NCBI GenBank assembly: GCA_003249015.1
Contig: QBLS01000011.1
Location: 62,001-126,000 of the forward strand
Direction: 5' to 3'
DNA length: 64,000 nucleotides
Origin: Pseudanabaena sp.
GTDB taxonomy: Bacteria; Cyanobacteriota; Cyanobacteriia; Pseudanabaenales; Pseudanabaenaceae
A program made the translations under genes and the position numbers. The notes below the pieces were generated by a model. It did not search any database. It was not told where the DNA came from and was given only the letters and a program-made list of their open reading frames with translations. Below are positions 25,741 to 34,526 of the stretch, in pieces. The stretch's first letter is position 1; the number at the start of each line of letters is the position of its first letter.

Positions 25741-26895
25741 TTAAGCGCAGAGTGTTAACACTTTCTCGACAACTTGGGGCGTGACATCGAGGTTTTCACC
25801 CAAAGCCACAAAGCCACGCTTCTCAAAGCGATCAATGATCGTAGGAATTACATCTAATCCCACACCATAGTCGGATAGGTGAGTCTTAACTCCAACCGAC
25901 TCAAAGAAGTCACGAGTTTTGGCGATCGCCTGATCGATGCGAGACTCCTCAGTTCCATCTACCAGACCCCAAACTCGCTCAGCATATTGCAGTAGTTTCT
26001 GACGCTTGCGATCGCGCTTTACATCCAGCATATTTGGCAACACAATCGCCAAGGTCTGGGCGTGATCGATGCCATGCAAAGCGGTCAACTCGTGCCCGAT
26101 CATGTGAGTTGCCCAGTCCTGCGGCACACCAACACCGATCAATCCATTTAACGCCATAGTCGCGCACCACATCACGTTAGCTCTCGACTCATAGTCATGG
26201 AGATTGGCTAAAGTTTTAGGAGCTTCGGCGATCAACGTTTGTAGAATTGACTCCGCCATCCGATCTTGTAAGGGCGCATTGACGGGATAGGTCAAATACT
26301 GCTCCATGACATGAGTGTAAGCATCGACAATGCCATTACTGACCTGTCGAATCGGTAATGAGAAGGTCGTCTCAGGATCAAGAACAGAGAACTTCGGAAA
26401 TACCAAAGGACTGGCGAAAAATAGTTTTTCTTGGGTTTCCCACTTGGTAACGACAGAGTTGGTATTCATTTCCGAACCAGTGGCAGGCAATGTTAGCACT
26501 GCCCCAAAGGGAACTGCGGCAGTGACGGGAGCCTGCTTTGCCAAAATATCCCAAGGATCTCCTTCAAAGGGAATTGCAGCAGCGATAAATTTAGTCCCGT
26601 CCAAAACTGAACCACCACCGACCGCCAAGAGAAAATCGACTTGTTGCGATCGCGCTATCTCTACAGCTTTGAGTAATGTCTCTAAATGTGGATTTGCCTC
26701 AATGCCACCAAACTCTAGAACTTCAAATCCTGTTAAAGCAGCTTTAACCTGTTCATAAACTCCATTGGTCTTGATGCTACCACCACCATAGGTGAGTAAA
26801 ATCTTCGCTTTGGCAGGAATCTCTGCGGCAATATTCGCGATTTGTCCTTTACCAAAGAGAATCTTGACTGGATTGTAAAAAGCGAAATTTTCCAT
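25741..26895 (-). CDS. iron-containing alcohol dehydrogenase, YqhD-like
   Basis: 384 residues of the type III (iron) alcohol dehydrogenase family, closest to the NADPH-dependent YqhD/BDH group. Seen: MENFAFYNPVKILFGKGQ, coenzyme loop GGGSVLDGTKFIAAA, LPATGSEMNTNSVVT, and metal-binding Asp/His in DAYTHVMEQYLT, THMIGHELTALHGIDHAQTLAI. It reduces aldehydes to alcohols, often as protection from reactive aldehydes. Single-gene unit with a divergent NUDIX gene upstream. Confidence 0.88.
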   Translation of the reverse strand: MENFAFYNPVKILFGKGQIANIAAEIPAKAKILLTYGGGSIKTNGVYEQVKAALTGFEVLEFGGIEANPHLETLLKAVEIARSQQVDFLLAVGGGSVLDGTKFIAAAIPFEGDPWDILAKQAPVTAAVPFGAVLTLPATGSEMNTNSVVTKWETQEKLFFASPLVFPKFSVLDPETTFSLPIRQVSNGIVDAYTHVMEQYLTYPVNAPLQDRMAESILQTLIAEAPKTLANLHDYESRANVMWCATMALNGLIGVGVPQDWATHMIGHELTALHGIDHAQTLAIVLPNMLDVKRDRKRQKLLQYAERVWGLVDGTEESRIDQAIAKTRDFFESVGVKTHLSDYGVGLDVIPTIIDRFEKRGFVALGENLDVTPQVVEKVLTLCA

Positions 26896-27080
26896 GATTT
26901 ACATTAATAGAAATGGGAACAGTTAGGGGGCAGCTTTTCAATGTTACGGCTTTGCCGCATTATTAAAAAGTAATCCTTGCTTAAGACCCAGCGCTAGAGC
27001 TTGTGTCTTCCGCTTAGCGAGTGACATAGGCTCTGGCAACTAGATTTAGGTTTTAAATATATAACTCCCTCTTTATCATT

Positions 27081-27635
27081 ATGTCAGATCTCACACCTTC
27101 GCAGATTTTGCAAAATCGTCTTAGTTATCAAGGGCGTAAATTTTCCTTCCATGTCGATCGCCTTCAACTACCCAACGGGGTCGTTGGTGAATACTCTTAC
27201 ATCAAGCATCCAGGAGCGGGTTTAGCAGTTCCCGTAACTAAGGACGGCAAATTTATATTAGTCAAGCAATACCGCTTTGCCATCCAGCGCTACCTCTTGG
27301 AGTTCCCTGCGGGAACGCTGGAAGTCGGTGAGGGGCATGATCTAACTATCAAAAGGGAACTAGAAGAAGAAACGGGCTACAGCGCTAGTCAATGGCAATA
27401 TTTAGGAGGCTTTTACATTTGTCCTGGATATTCCGATGAGATTATCCACACCTATCTGGCGCAAGATCTAGTCAAGCTAGAACAACCTCCTGCCCAAGAC
27501 GAAGATGAAGAGATAGAAGTTGTGATGCTCAGTCGGGAAGAGATTGAGGGGCTATTGCGATCGCAAAATGAAAATACTAGCCTTGATGCTAAATCAATCA
27601 CCGCCTTTCACCTAGCCTTACAATTTCTTTCATGA
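27081..27635 (+). CDS. NUDIX hydrolase, ADP-ribose pyrophosphatase type
   Basis: 184 residues. Exact Nudix box GTLEVGEGHDLTIKRELEEE followed by TGY (about 78-100), fitting G-x5-E-x7-REUxEExGU. Other ADPRase traits: AVPVTKDGKFILVKQYRF upstream and LGGFYICPGYSDEIIHTYLA downstream of the box. It hydrolyses ADP-ribose or related nucleoside diphosphate sugars. Monocistronic; a perfect hairpin lies 34 bp after the stop. Confidence 0.88.
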   Translation: MSDLTPSQILQNRLSYQGRKFSFHVDRLQLPNGVVGEYSYIKHPGAGLAVPVTKDGKFILVKQYRFAIQRYLLEFPAGTLEVGEGHDLTIKRELEEETGYSASQWQYLGGFYICPGYSDEIIHTYLAQDLVKLEQPPAQDEDEEIEVVMLSREEIEGLLRSQNENTSLDAKSITAFHLALQFLS

Positions 27636-27669
27636 ATTTCTTTTAAGTAGCTTGGCTTAATTAAAATCT

Positions 27670-27720
27670 AAAACCAGAGGTTGTTCCGCCCGCGTAGCGG
27701 GCGGAACAACCTCTGGTTTT
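27670..27720. terminator. perfect 24-bp-arm hairpin after the NUDIX gene
   Basis: Arms AAAACCAGAGGTTGTTCCGC plus CCGC and complement, loop GTA, 51 nt. A second, looser hairpin group follows at 27752-27820 (GTGTGTGGC AAA GCCACACAC and an AATAATGGCGGCAC-type stem). Confidence 0.85.
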
Positions 27721-27923
27721 AGGCTTACCTACTTATAAATTCAGTAGTGTGGTGTGTGGCAAAGCCACACACTAGGGAATAACGGCGGCACTATGTGCCG
27801 CCATTATTCCCTAGTAAGTCTTTTGATAAGTTTCTTAGTTTTTAAGGAAGTGCAAAGCACTGTAGCTGCTATAGTTATGTGCAGATTCGTAACCTTGAAA
27901 ATATCATTTAGAGGCAGCAGATT

Positions 27924-28886
27924 ATGTCGTCCCCAGCCAAAAAGTACCGATTAATTACCCGCAGTGATTTTGATGGTGTGGTCAGCGCGGTATTACTCAG
28001 AGAACTTGACATGATTGACGAAATTCTGTTTGTGCATCCTAAAGATGTGCAGGATGGGAAAGTAGAGGTTTGCGATCGCGATATTTTGACCAATCTCCCC
28101 TACATTGAGGGTGCTTACCTCATATTTGATCATCACCTTAGTGAGACAATGCGGGTCTATGACTCGCCCGAAAATCATATTATTGAAGGGGAAGCTCCTT
28201 CAGCCGCTAGGGTCGTCTATAACTACTACGGCGGCAAATTGAAATTTCCGCACATTTCCCAAGCGATGATGCACGCTGTGGACAAATGCGATTCTGCTCA
28301 ATTTGACATTGAAGATATTTTACATCCACAGGGATGGGTTCTCTTAAGCTTTCTGATGGATTCTCGGACTGGACTGGGGCGGTTCCGTGAATTTACGATT
28401 TCTAACTATTCTTTGATGATGGAATTGGTGGAAGCTTGTCGCACTATGACCATTGAAGAGATTATGGAACTTCCAAATGTGAAGGAGCGCGTGGAACTTT
28501 ACTTTACACAACAGGAAATCTTTAAGAAGCAGATTCAAAACTGTGCTGAAGTTCACGATAAGTTAGTGATCGTCAATCTGCAAAATGAAGATACGATCTA
28601 TGCTGGCAATCGTTTCATGATTTATGCGCTTTATCCAGAGTGTAATATTTCCATTCACATCATGTGGGGACGACAAAAGTCAAATACTGTCTTTGCGCTA
28701 GGTAAGTCAGTCCTTAATCGCACCTGTCCAATTAATATTGGCGAGCTAATGTTGCGCTATGAAGGTGGTGGTCATGCCAATGCAGGAACCTGCCAAATCG
28801 ATAATGACCAAGCAGAGGAGGTCAAGCAGGAGCTAATTGACATCATTACTCGCAACAATGTAGAGAAGGAATCAATTAGTTTTTAA
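27924..28886 (+). CDS. DHH-family phosphoesterase (exopolyphosphatase-related)
   Basis: 320 residues. DHH domain motifs: ITRSDFDGVVSAVLL (about 12-26), FDHHLSE, HAVDKCDSAQ. The DHHA1-type C-terminal end is GGGHANAGTCQID. Members hydrolyse phosphodiesters such as pAp, c-di-AMP-derived or nanoRNA substrates, or polyphosphate; which one is not decidable here. No membrane or sensor domain. Upstream spacer holds hairpins; downstream is a hairpin shared with rdgB. Confidence 0.83.
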   Translation: MSSPAKKYRLITRSDFDGVVSAVLLRELDMIDEILFVHPKDVQDGKVEVCDRDILTNLPYIEGAYLIFDHHLSETMRVYDSPENHIIEGEAPSAARVVYNYYGGKLKFPHISQAMMHAVDKCDSAQFDIEDILHPQGWVLLSFLMDSRTGLGRFREFTISNYSLMMELVEACRTMTIEEIMELPNVKERVELYFTQQEIFKKQIQNCAEVHDKLVIVNLQNEDTIYAGNRFMIYALYPECNISIHIMWGRQKSNTVFALGKSVLNRTCPINIGELMLRYEGGGHANAGTCQIDNDQAEEVKQELIDIITRNNVEKESISF

Positions 28887-28905
28887 TCACTGCGCTTCGC
28901 GCTGC

Positions 28906-28956
28906 AACAAGAGAAGCTATTTCACCCGCTACGCGGGCGAAATAGCTCCTCTTGTT
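28906..28956. terminator. hairpin between DHH gene and rdgB
   Basis: AACAAGAGAAGCTATTTCAC arm with CCCGC TAC GCGGG tip, two mismatches over 24-bp arms. It overlaps the rdgB stop region (28955), so it probably ends both convergent genes. Confidence 0.75.
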
Positions 28957-29548
28957 ATAGCAAGGTTTTTAGTTTGGATTGCAACAGCAGCAACGCCTTA
29001 GCGCGGTGACTAATTTTAGCTTTTACCTCAAGAGAAACTTCGCCAAAAGTTTTCTGAAGCTCTGTCACAAAAAAGATCGGATCATAGCCAAAACCACCCT
29101 GCCCCACTGGAGCTAAGGCGATCGCCCCCTCACAAGTACCGATCGCATCGGCAAATATTTCCCCATCGGGAGCAGCGATCGCGATCGCACAGACATATCT
29201 CGCATCTCGATTGGAAATATTGCTTAGCTCCTGTAAAACTCGATCAATGCGAGCTTGATCAGTCTCAGCATACCTAGCCGAAAGTACTCCAGGAGCGCCA
29301 TTAAGAGCATCTATTTCCAACCCAGAGTCATCAGCGATCGCCCATTCATTCGTTGCGATCGCCACCTGAGCAGCCTTGAGATGGGCATTAGCCATAAAAG
29401 TTAGCCCCGTCTCCTCTACATCGATATCATCAGGCTTGGGGATCAGGTTTATGCCCAATTGTGTAAAATAATCGCGAAATTCGACAATTTTCCCTGCATT
29501 GCCACTAGCAATCACTAATTTTTGCAATCGAGCTGATACATCCGACAT
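28955..29548 (-). CDS. rdgB: non-canonical purine NTP pyrophosphatase, RdgB/HAM1
   Basis: 197 residues. LVIASGNAGKIVEF at the N-terminus, DDIDVEETGLTFMANAHLKA, ADDSGLEIDALNGAPGVLSARYA, GFGYDPIFF and SHRAKAL match the family from end to end. It removes ITP, XTP and dITP from the nucleotide pool. tpiA follows upstream on the same strand, with a hairpin between them. Confidence 0.93.
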   Translation of the reverse strand: MSDVSARLQKLVIASGNAGKIVEFRDYFTQLGINLIPKPDDIDVEETGLTFMANAHLKAAQVAIATNEWAIADDSGLEIDALNGAPGVLSARYAETDQARIDRVLQELSNISNRDARYVCAIAIAAPDGEIFADAIGTCEGAIALAPVGQGGFGYDPIFFVTELQKTFGEVSLEVKAKISHRAKALLLLQSKLKTLL

Positions 29549-29585
29549 TACTTAAACCATTAATTTGTATAAATATTAGCGCCGC

Positions 29586-29632
29586 ACCAGCAGCAGAAGG
29601 GTGGCGCTTCGCGCCACCCTTCTGCTGCTGGT
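29586..29632. repeat. perfect 22-bp-arm hairpin between tpiA and rdgB
   Basis: ACCAGCAGCAGAAGGGTGGC arm ending in GC, loop TTC, complement arm. Likely attenuates or ends tpiA transcription before rdgB. Confidence 0.85.
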
Positions 29633-29637
29633 TTTGA

Positions 29638-30393
29638 CTAGCGACAACTATAGTTGGCAATACGAGCAAAACCAGCAGGATCAAGACTCGCGCCGCCCAC
29701 CAATACTCCGTCTATTTCAGGTTGAGCCATAATCTCATCAATATTATCTGGTTTGACTGAGCCGCCGTACTGAATGGTCACATTAGGATTGCTGAGCTTA
29801 CTACGAATTAAGCCAATGACCCGATTGGCTTCGCTAGCAGCACAGGTGTCACCAGTGCCGATCGCCCAAATAGGCTCATAGGCAATTACTAAATTATTTT
29901 GGTCAATATCAACTAGATCTTGGGCAAGTTGCGAAAAAATCCAAGATTCAGTCTCATTACTATCTCGTTGTTGCTTACTCTCACCAACGCAAAGAATCGG
30001 GGTCAACCCATGGGCTTGTGCGGCTTTTAGTCTTTTATTAACTGTTTCATCAGTTTCACCAAAAAATTGGCGACGTTCACTATGCCCGATGATCACGTAC
30101 TTAATGCCCATTTCAACTAACATTGGCGCAGATATTTCGCCAGTAAATGCTCCGTTCTCAGCCCAATGCACATTTTGAGCGCCGACACTAAAGTTGGGAT
30201 GGCTAACTGTTGGTGCTAAGGTCTGCAAGAGCGAGAGGTTTGTATAGGGTACACAAATAAGGACTTGCTGGTTAGCGATCGCTGCTTGGGAAGCAGTATC
30301 CTTTAAGTGCGTAGAAAATTCCGAGAAAAATGTCTTGGCTTCGGACTGGGTTTTATACATTTTCCAGTTGCCAGCAATAACGATCTTACGCAA
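29638..30393 (-). CDS. tpiA: triosephosphate isomerase
   Basis: 251 residues. [13 protein letters not shown] at the N-terminus (catalytic Lys), [17 protein letters not shown] (catalytic His), [13 protein letters not shown] (catalytic Glu), YGGSVKPDN and [10 protein letters not shown] phosphate loops. It interconverts DHAP and glyceraldehyde 3-phosphate in glycolysis and the Calvin cycle. Full length and intact. Confidence 0.96.
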   Translation of the reverse strand: MRKIVIAGNWKMYKTQSEAKTFFSEFSTHLKDTASQAAIANQQVLICVPYTNLSLLQTLAPTVSHPNFSVGAQNVHWAENGAFTGEISAPMLVEMGIKYVIIGHSERRQFFGETDETVNKRLKAAQAHGLTPILCVGESKQQRDSNETESWIFSQLAQDLVDIDQNNLVIAYEPIWAIGTGDTCAASEANRVIGLIRSKLSNPNVTIQYGGSVKPDNIDEIMAQPEIDGVLVGGASLDPAGFARIANYSCR

Positions 30394-30613
30394 TGCTTGT
30401 TTACCCTTAAATTTAGATTTTAAAAATAGTGATTCATTTTTATCTTAATCTAATAGAGGATCACTACATCTCAAAAATTGCAAGGCTCTGCACTTAGGGT
30501 TCTCCGATTTAATAAGGAAGCGATTTTTGATAGCGCGGCAAAGTTATGTTATCTAGAGCTGTTCGCTTATTTCACAGCTTTGAAAAATTTGTTCAATACC
30601 CCCCAAAAACTCA

Positions 30614-30643
30614 ATGAGTCTAGCAGAAGGCTGCTAGACTCAT
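30614..30643. terminator. hairpin ATGAGTCTAGCAG / CTGCTAGACTCAT
   Basis: 13-bp perfect arms, loop AAGG, followed by GTCTTTATAT. Not near the end of any recognised gene, so it may close a small untranslated transcript. Confidence 0.6.
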
Positions 30644-30811
30644 GTCTTTATATAAATCAATTAGTTATCTTACTAGAGGTTTACTGATATGTGCTTAGTA
30701 TTGATCAACTTTACGTTTTAGCCTTTACATTTAACAACGCAAGTTTGTCTCGTTTCTACTTTTTACTTAAATAAGATTTAAATAAACTAATAAGAAGAAA
30801 TACAAAAGACC

Positions 30812-31057
30812 CTAACTACAATACAGGCTATGGAAGCCATCAACACTGTTACGACCTTTGGAATAAGCACTGCCCCGTAAAGATCGAAGAATCGTGGGGA
30901 GCAACAAAGTATCAATCCGATTTTGATCTTTAACTCTCTCTTTTGCTTCCTCCTTTTTTATTGAAAAGTAAACTTCAATATTCAAGCTAGGTCTGCGTTT
31001 GGATTGAGTTTCTCTGTCTCTTGTGCCATGTATATACATTAATGTGTTTAGTGTCAT
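30812..31057 (-). CDS. possible 81-residue protein, unknown
   Basis: ATG 31057, basic protein with NIEVYFSIKKEEAKERVKDQ and DTLLLPTILRSLRGSAYSKG. No family recognised and no clear ribosome-binding site. A palindrome TAGTGTC ATAC GACACTA (31049-31066) covers its start codon, as an autoregulatory operator would, but this is inference. Could be spurious. Confidence 0.3.
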   Translation of the reverse strand: MTLNTLMYIHGTRDRETQSKRRPSLNIEVYFSIKKEEAKERVKDQNRIDTLLLPTILRSLRGSAYSKGRNSVDGFHSLYCS

Positions 31058-31145
31058 ACGACACTATTTGTTTACATAAATTCACGAGTTTCTCTAACTA
31101 TCTCTGAGTAATTAGACTGGATTACAGCCTACTAGAATTGAAGTA

Positions 31146-31184
31146 ATCATTTAAAAAGCTTGTGAAATAAGCCTTTTAAATGAT
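31146..31184. repeat. AT-rich hairpin
   Basis: ATCATTTAAAAAGCT and AGCCTTTTAAATGAT, 15-base arms with one mismatch. It lies in the spacer before the FemAB-like gene. Confidence 0.6.
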
Positions 31185-31240
31185 GGCTTTATCCCTAAGA
31201 AAACGCTTTGCATTTGTTAAGCTATGTATAGCTGTTGTGC

Positions 31241-31283
31241 CTTAAACGATAAGAGTTGCACCGCAACTCTTATCGTTTAAGGT
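31241..31283. repeat. perfect 20-bp-arm palindrome upstream of FemAB-like gene
   Basis: CCTTAAACGATAAGAGTTGC, loop ACC, exact complement. It ends 46 bp before the start codon, so in a 5' leader it would form a very stable hairpin. Confidence 0.85.
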
Positions 31284-31329
31284 TTATGTCCGTGAATTAC
31301 TTTACTCAAATACTGCCAAGACTTTTACT

Positions 31330-32529
31330 ATGCTGCAACAAGCTTCCCGTTATACAACGACATGGGTGGATACGGTTAACAAGGTCAAGACTGAGGCTTG
31401 GAATACACTCGCGAAGCCCTTGGCGACTCCTTTTTTTGAATGGGAGTGGCTTTCTAATCTTGAGGCTTCAGGCTGCGCGATCGCTCAGCAAGGGTGGTTG
31501 CCTAGTCATTTATTGGTATGGGAAGGAAATTTATTAGTGGCGGCAGCACCTTTATATGTCAAAGGGCATAGTCAAGGCGAGTTTGTTTTTGACCACCAAT
31601 GGGCGGATTTGTCCTATCGATTGGGAATTGAGTATTACCCCAAACTTTTAGGCATGGCTCCCTTTACGCCTGCGGTGGGATATCGATTTTTGGTACATCC
31701 TGAACTAAGCGATCGCCCCTTGGAGCTATCAAAAATTTACGATTTGATGATTGCCGAGATAGATCGACTTTGCGATCGCCACCAAATGTCAGGCTGTAAC
31801 TTTTTATATGTCGATCCTTCTTGGAAGCATGAGTTGGAGTCGCGAGGTTTTACGACTTGGATGCACCATAGCTATGTTTGGGAAAATCAAGAATTTACAG
31901 GTTTTGACGATTATTTAAAAAATTTCAACGCCAATCAGCGCCGTAACATTAAGCGAGAACGCAAGTCTGTTGAAAGTACAGGGATCACAATGCGGGTGTA
32001 TACAGGCGAGGAGATTCCCCATTACTTCTATGGCTATATGTACGAGCTATATAGTGATCATTGCAATAAATTTTGGGGTGGTAGCAAGTATCTCAATCGC
32101 AGGTTTTTTGAAAGTCTCGCCCATAGTTTTCGCGATCGCCTTGTGTTTGTGGCTGGTGAAGTGGAGAATTTTCCGCAGCCTGTGGGAATGTCGTTCTGTA
32201 TTCGCAAAGGCGATCAGTTATTTGGGCGCTATTGGGGCTGTGTGCAGGAAATTGATTGCTTGCATTTCAATGCTTGCTACTACAAACCAATCGAGTGGGC
32301 GATCGAGCAGGGTATTAAACGCTTTGACCCAGGGGCTGGGGGACAACATAAAAAGCGACGCGGCTTTCCTGCCACTCCAAACTATAGTTTGCACCGTTTT
32401 TATCGCGATCGGCTCAAGCAGATCCTTATCCCTTACATCGGCGAGGTAAATACCTACGAAGCTCAGCAAATTCAGGCGATTAATAATGAGCTACCTTTCG
32501 ATTTTACGGAACCTGAGCTTCATGTTTAA
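31330..32529 (+). CDS. FemAB-like GNAT-fold acyltransferase (DUF482)
   Basis: 399 residues, ATG 31330. The DUF482/FemAB-like family is shown by ATPFFEWEWLSNLEASGC at the N-terminus, VAAAPLYVKGHSQGEFVFDHQWAD, FNANQRRNIKRERKS, YELYSDHCNKFWGGSKYL, and ending PVGMSFCIRKGDQLFGRYWG and FDPGAGGQHKKRRGF. Distant relatives add amino acids to peptidoglycan; this subfamily's reaction is unknown. The last 26 codons match a second gene-end copy at 34930-35002 (identical over 39 bp, then synonymous changes), so the 3' end was duplicated or replaced. Confidence 0.85.
   Translation: MLQQASRYTTTWVDTVNKVKTEAWNTLAKPLATPFFEWEWLSNLEASGCAIAQQGWLPSHLLVWEGNLLVAAAPLYVKGHSQGEFVFDHQWADLSYRLGIEYYPKLLGMAPFTPAVGYRFLVHPELSDRPLELSKIYDLMIAEIDRLCDRHQMSGCNFLYVDPSWKHELESRGFTTWMHHSYVWENQEFTGFDDYLKNFNANQRRNIKRERKSVESTGITMRVYTGEEIPHYFYGYMYELYSDHCNKFWGGSKYLNRRFFESLAHSFRDRLVFVAGEVENFPQPVGMSFCIRKGDQLFGRYWGCVQEIDCLHFNACYYKPIEWAIEQGIKRFDPGAGGQHKKRRGFPATPNYSLHRFYRDRLKQILIPYIGEVNTYEAQQIQAINNELPFDFTEPELHV
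32451..32489 (+). repeat. 39-bp direct repeat, left copy (inside FemAB-like gene end)
   Basis: Begins TACCTACGAAGCTCAGCAAA and ends GATTAATAATGA. Identical to 34930-34968, offset 2479 bp, same orientation. Beyond it the copies differ at 32490, 32493, 32496 and 32499, all third codon positions. Confidence 0.97.
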
Positions 32530-32630
32530 ATTGTCGGCAGTAGACTTGAAAAGATCAGCATTGATGCGATGATCGTCTTGAGACAAATTTTCCATTACAC
32601 TGAAAGGGCTAAACTTCAATCCTTGAGTTT

Positions 32631-33050
32631 ATGTCAGCCAGAGATATCTACCATAACACTGTTAAAACGGCTTTAGAGAAAGATGGTTGGAAAATTACGC
32701 ACGATCCTTTCCCATTGCAAATTGGGAAAAAGCGGTTGTCGGCAGATTTAGGAGCGGAACGTCTGATCAGCGCTGAAAAAGGACTTCAAAAAATTGTTGT
32801 TGAGGTCAAAAGTTTTGTCGGTCAGTCTGATGTCAAAGATTTAGAGCAGGCATTAGGACAATATGTTCTATATCGCCAGATTCTCAACGATACAGGAATT
32901 GAGCGAGAGCTTTATCTTGCAGTTTCTCGCTTAACTTTTAATAGTGTATTCACGATACAATTAGGGCAGATTTTACTTGCAAATCAGATTATCAAATTAG
33001 TTGTTTTTGATGATGAAAGTGAGGCAATTGTGCAATGGATACCCAGTTAA
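32631..33050 (+). CDS. xisH: XisH, fdxN element excision-controlling factor homologue
   Basis: 139 residues. MSARDIYHNTVKTALEKDGW, ITHDPFPLQIGKKRLSADLGAE, KGLQKIVVEVKSFVGQSDVKDLEQALGQY and LYLAVSRL match XisH. The D and EVK pattern resembles a PD-(D/E)XK nuclease-like fold. In Anabaena PCC 7120, XisH and XisI are needed with the serine recombinase XisF to excise the fdxN element. Many non-heterocystous cyanobacteria carry xisHI without that element, so the role here is open. The end overlaps xisI by 16 nt. Confidence 0.9.
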   Translation: MSARDIYHNTVKTALEKDGWKITHDPFPLQIGKKRLSADLGAERLISAEKGLQKIVVEVKSFVGQSDVKDLEQALGQYVLYRQILNDTGIERELYLAVSRLTFNSVFTIQLGQILLANQIIKLVVFDDESEAIVQWIPS

Positions 33051-33373
33051 AATATCAAGAAATCATTAAGAAAGTACTTCAAGAGCAGGCTGATTATCGT
33101 GCTTCTCTTCCTGATGCCTATACTTCTCAAGTTCTATTTGACGATGACCGAGGACAATATTTAGTTTTAGATATTGGATGGAATGGCGATCAGTACCTTC
33201 ATGCTACTCCTATTCATCTTAGTTTAATTGACGATAAAATTTGGGTTCAGTATGATGATACTGAAGAGGGAATTGTCAATGATTTGACGGATGCTGGTGT
33301 TTCTAAAAATGATATTGTTCTTGGGTTTCGTCACCCGAAAGTTCGCCAATATACTGGATTTGCTGTCGCGTAA
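33035..33373 (+). CDS. xisI: XisI, fdxN element excision-controlling factor homologue
   Basis: 112 residues, the usual length. LKYQEIIKKVLQEQADY, DDDRGQYLVLDIGWNGDQYLHATPIHLSLIDDKIWVQYDDTEEGI and GFRHPKVRQYTGFAVA are the family pattern. XisI is the fixed partner of XisH. The two lie inside the 2.48-kb segment bounded by 39-bp direct repeats. No recombinase gene is within that segment. Confidence 0.92.
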   Translation: MDTQLKYQEIIKKVLQEQADYRASLPDAYTSQVLFDDDRGQYLVLDIGWNGDQYLHATPIHLSLIDDKIWVQYDDTEEGIVNDLTDAGVSKNDIVLGFRHPKVRQYTGFAVA

Positions 33374-33409
33374 TCACTAGGTGATCGCGTCTATTGGAGG
33401 TTAAGAATA

Positions 33410-33595
33410 ATGAATCACTCCGAACTAAAAGATAAAGCTCTATCAAATCCTGAAACTCTTGCGGCTTATGAAAATATGGATGTTGAGTTTTCGATATTGC
33501 GGCAAATGTTATCTGCTCGTGAGAAGGCTGCTTGCCCAAATTTCATCTTCACTATTCAAACGTGGTTGCGTGGGTTGAGAATAGTCGATCGCTAA
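33410..33595 (+). pseudogene. truncated XRE/HigA-type antitoxin gene
   Basis: GGAGG precedes ATG 33410 by a normal spacing. The first 41 residues (MNHSELKDKALSNPETLAAY, MDVEFSILRQMLSAREKA) match the N-terminus of HTH-type antitoxins, which normally continue G-L-T-Q-E-x-L-A into the helix-turn-helix. Here the frame runs into the end of the convergent DUF4058 gene after about 33530 and continues with unrelated residues. The DNA-binding half is missing. No toxin gene remains beside it. Confidence 0.7.
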
Positions 33596-34288
33596 GTCAT
33601 AACGTCCGCGCTGATAAACCTGTTCCACTAAAATTTGCAGGTCTAGTGTTGGTTCTAATTCGCCTAAGCGTAGCGGAATCGAGAAATTAGGAATGCGATC
33701 GCGAATTGAAAACGCATATAAATCAGCAGCAGGACGCTCGTGGCTACGACTAATCAAAATATGATAATCAGACGCAGGAAGTTGTCCTTGTAAAAAGGAT
33801 GGGTTAGTTCTTAAGAGATCAATTTCAATAAAGTGGGTTTGGGTTTGTAAAATGCGCCTTCTTTTGCGGAGATAAGCTTCGCGTCCCTCACCTGTCTTTT
33901 TGTTTTTAGGAGAAAGTATCTCGATCGCAGTGATCACTTTTCCAGTTTGGACTTCACGAATTTCTAGATAACGTTCGCTAATTTCCTCATATGTTGGCAA
34001 GAGAATGCGAGTTGGGGTGATCGCTGCGCGTTCGGCAACTGCGGTTGCACTATCTTTTTCGCTGCTTGTTTTACTTCGACTCAGCAAAGCAACGTCTGGT
34101 ATCCCAATTAGCAGATCGTCACCCGTTTCATCGCTCCAATAAGTGCGTTTTTCAATTTCAATACGATAGTCTTGGCTAATAGTGTCAGCGAGGGCATCAG
34201 CGATCGCCACAATTAATCGACTATGAACAGCCGACCATAATTCGGGGTTTTCTAAATAAGGATTCATGCCAGGGAAGGGTGATGGCAT
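33509..34288 (-). CDS. DUF4058 family protein
   Basis: 259 residues. MPSPFPGMNPYLENPELWSAVHSRLI at the N-terminus and TAIEILSPKNKKTGEGREAYLRKRRRILQT, EIDLLR, YHILISR and YDLAIDYSQP match the cyanobacteria- and planctomycete-enriched DUF4058 family (PD-(D/E)XK-like features are suspected, function unknown). The last few residues (SSLLTSR) lie at the junction with the truncated antitoxin, so the C-terminus may be slightly altered. Overlaps that remnant on the other strand by 87 nt. Confidence 0.85.
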   Translation of the reverse strand: MPSPFPGMNPYLENPELWSAVHSRLIVAIADALADTISQDYRIEIEKRTYWSDETGDDLLIGIPDVALLSRSKTSSEKDSATAVAERAAITPTRILLPTYEEISERYLEIREVQTGKVITAIEILSPKNKKTGEGREAYLRKRRRILQTQTHFIEIDLLRTNPSFLQGQLPASDYHILISRSHERPAADLYAFSIRDRIPNFSIPLRLGELEPTLDLQILVEQVYQRGRYDLAIDYSQPTQPRLNSEDEIWASSLLTSR

Positions 34289-34526
34289 TTTTAGCGATCC
34301 TCTTTTATATCTACAATTTTCTGATAGAGCTTAGAGAAAATTCTAACATGGGCGATCTTATCTAGGCGATCGCATATCCATGTATTACCTCAGATCAGCA
34401 GATTATAAGTCAAGCACGATACCTTCTCTATTAGATTTTGTTTTTAGATCCCAGAAGTGAAGTCTCACTTTAGGCAATTGGTATTAATTGGTTATACTGA
34501 AAACACTCAGCAGCGAGGGTAAAGTG

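Larger units (their letters stand above)
30394..31329. other. 936-bp gene-poor stretch with hairpins and one doubtful ORF
   Basis: Between the tpiA start and the FemAB-like gene. Holds hairpins at 30614-30643, 31146-31184 and 31241-31283, a 7-bp-arm palindrome at 31049-31066, and an 81-codon reverse frame (30812-31057). No tRNA or other RNA gene recognised. It is long enough for an undetected small RNA. Confidence 0.6.

Noticed and set aside
32631-33373. A nitrogen-fixation fdxN element
   Set aside because: Only xisHI are present: no fdxN, nif genes or XisF. xisHI are common in cyanobacteria that do not fix nitrogen, so no nitrogen-fixation link is claimed.
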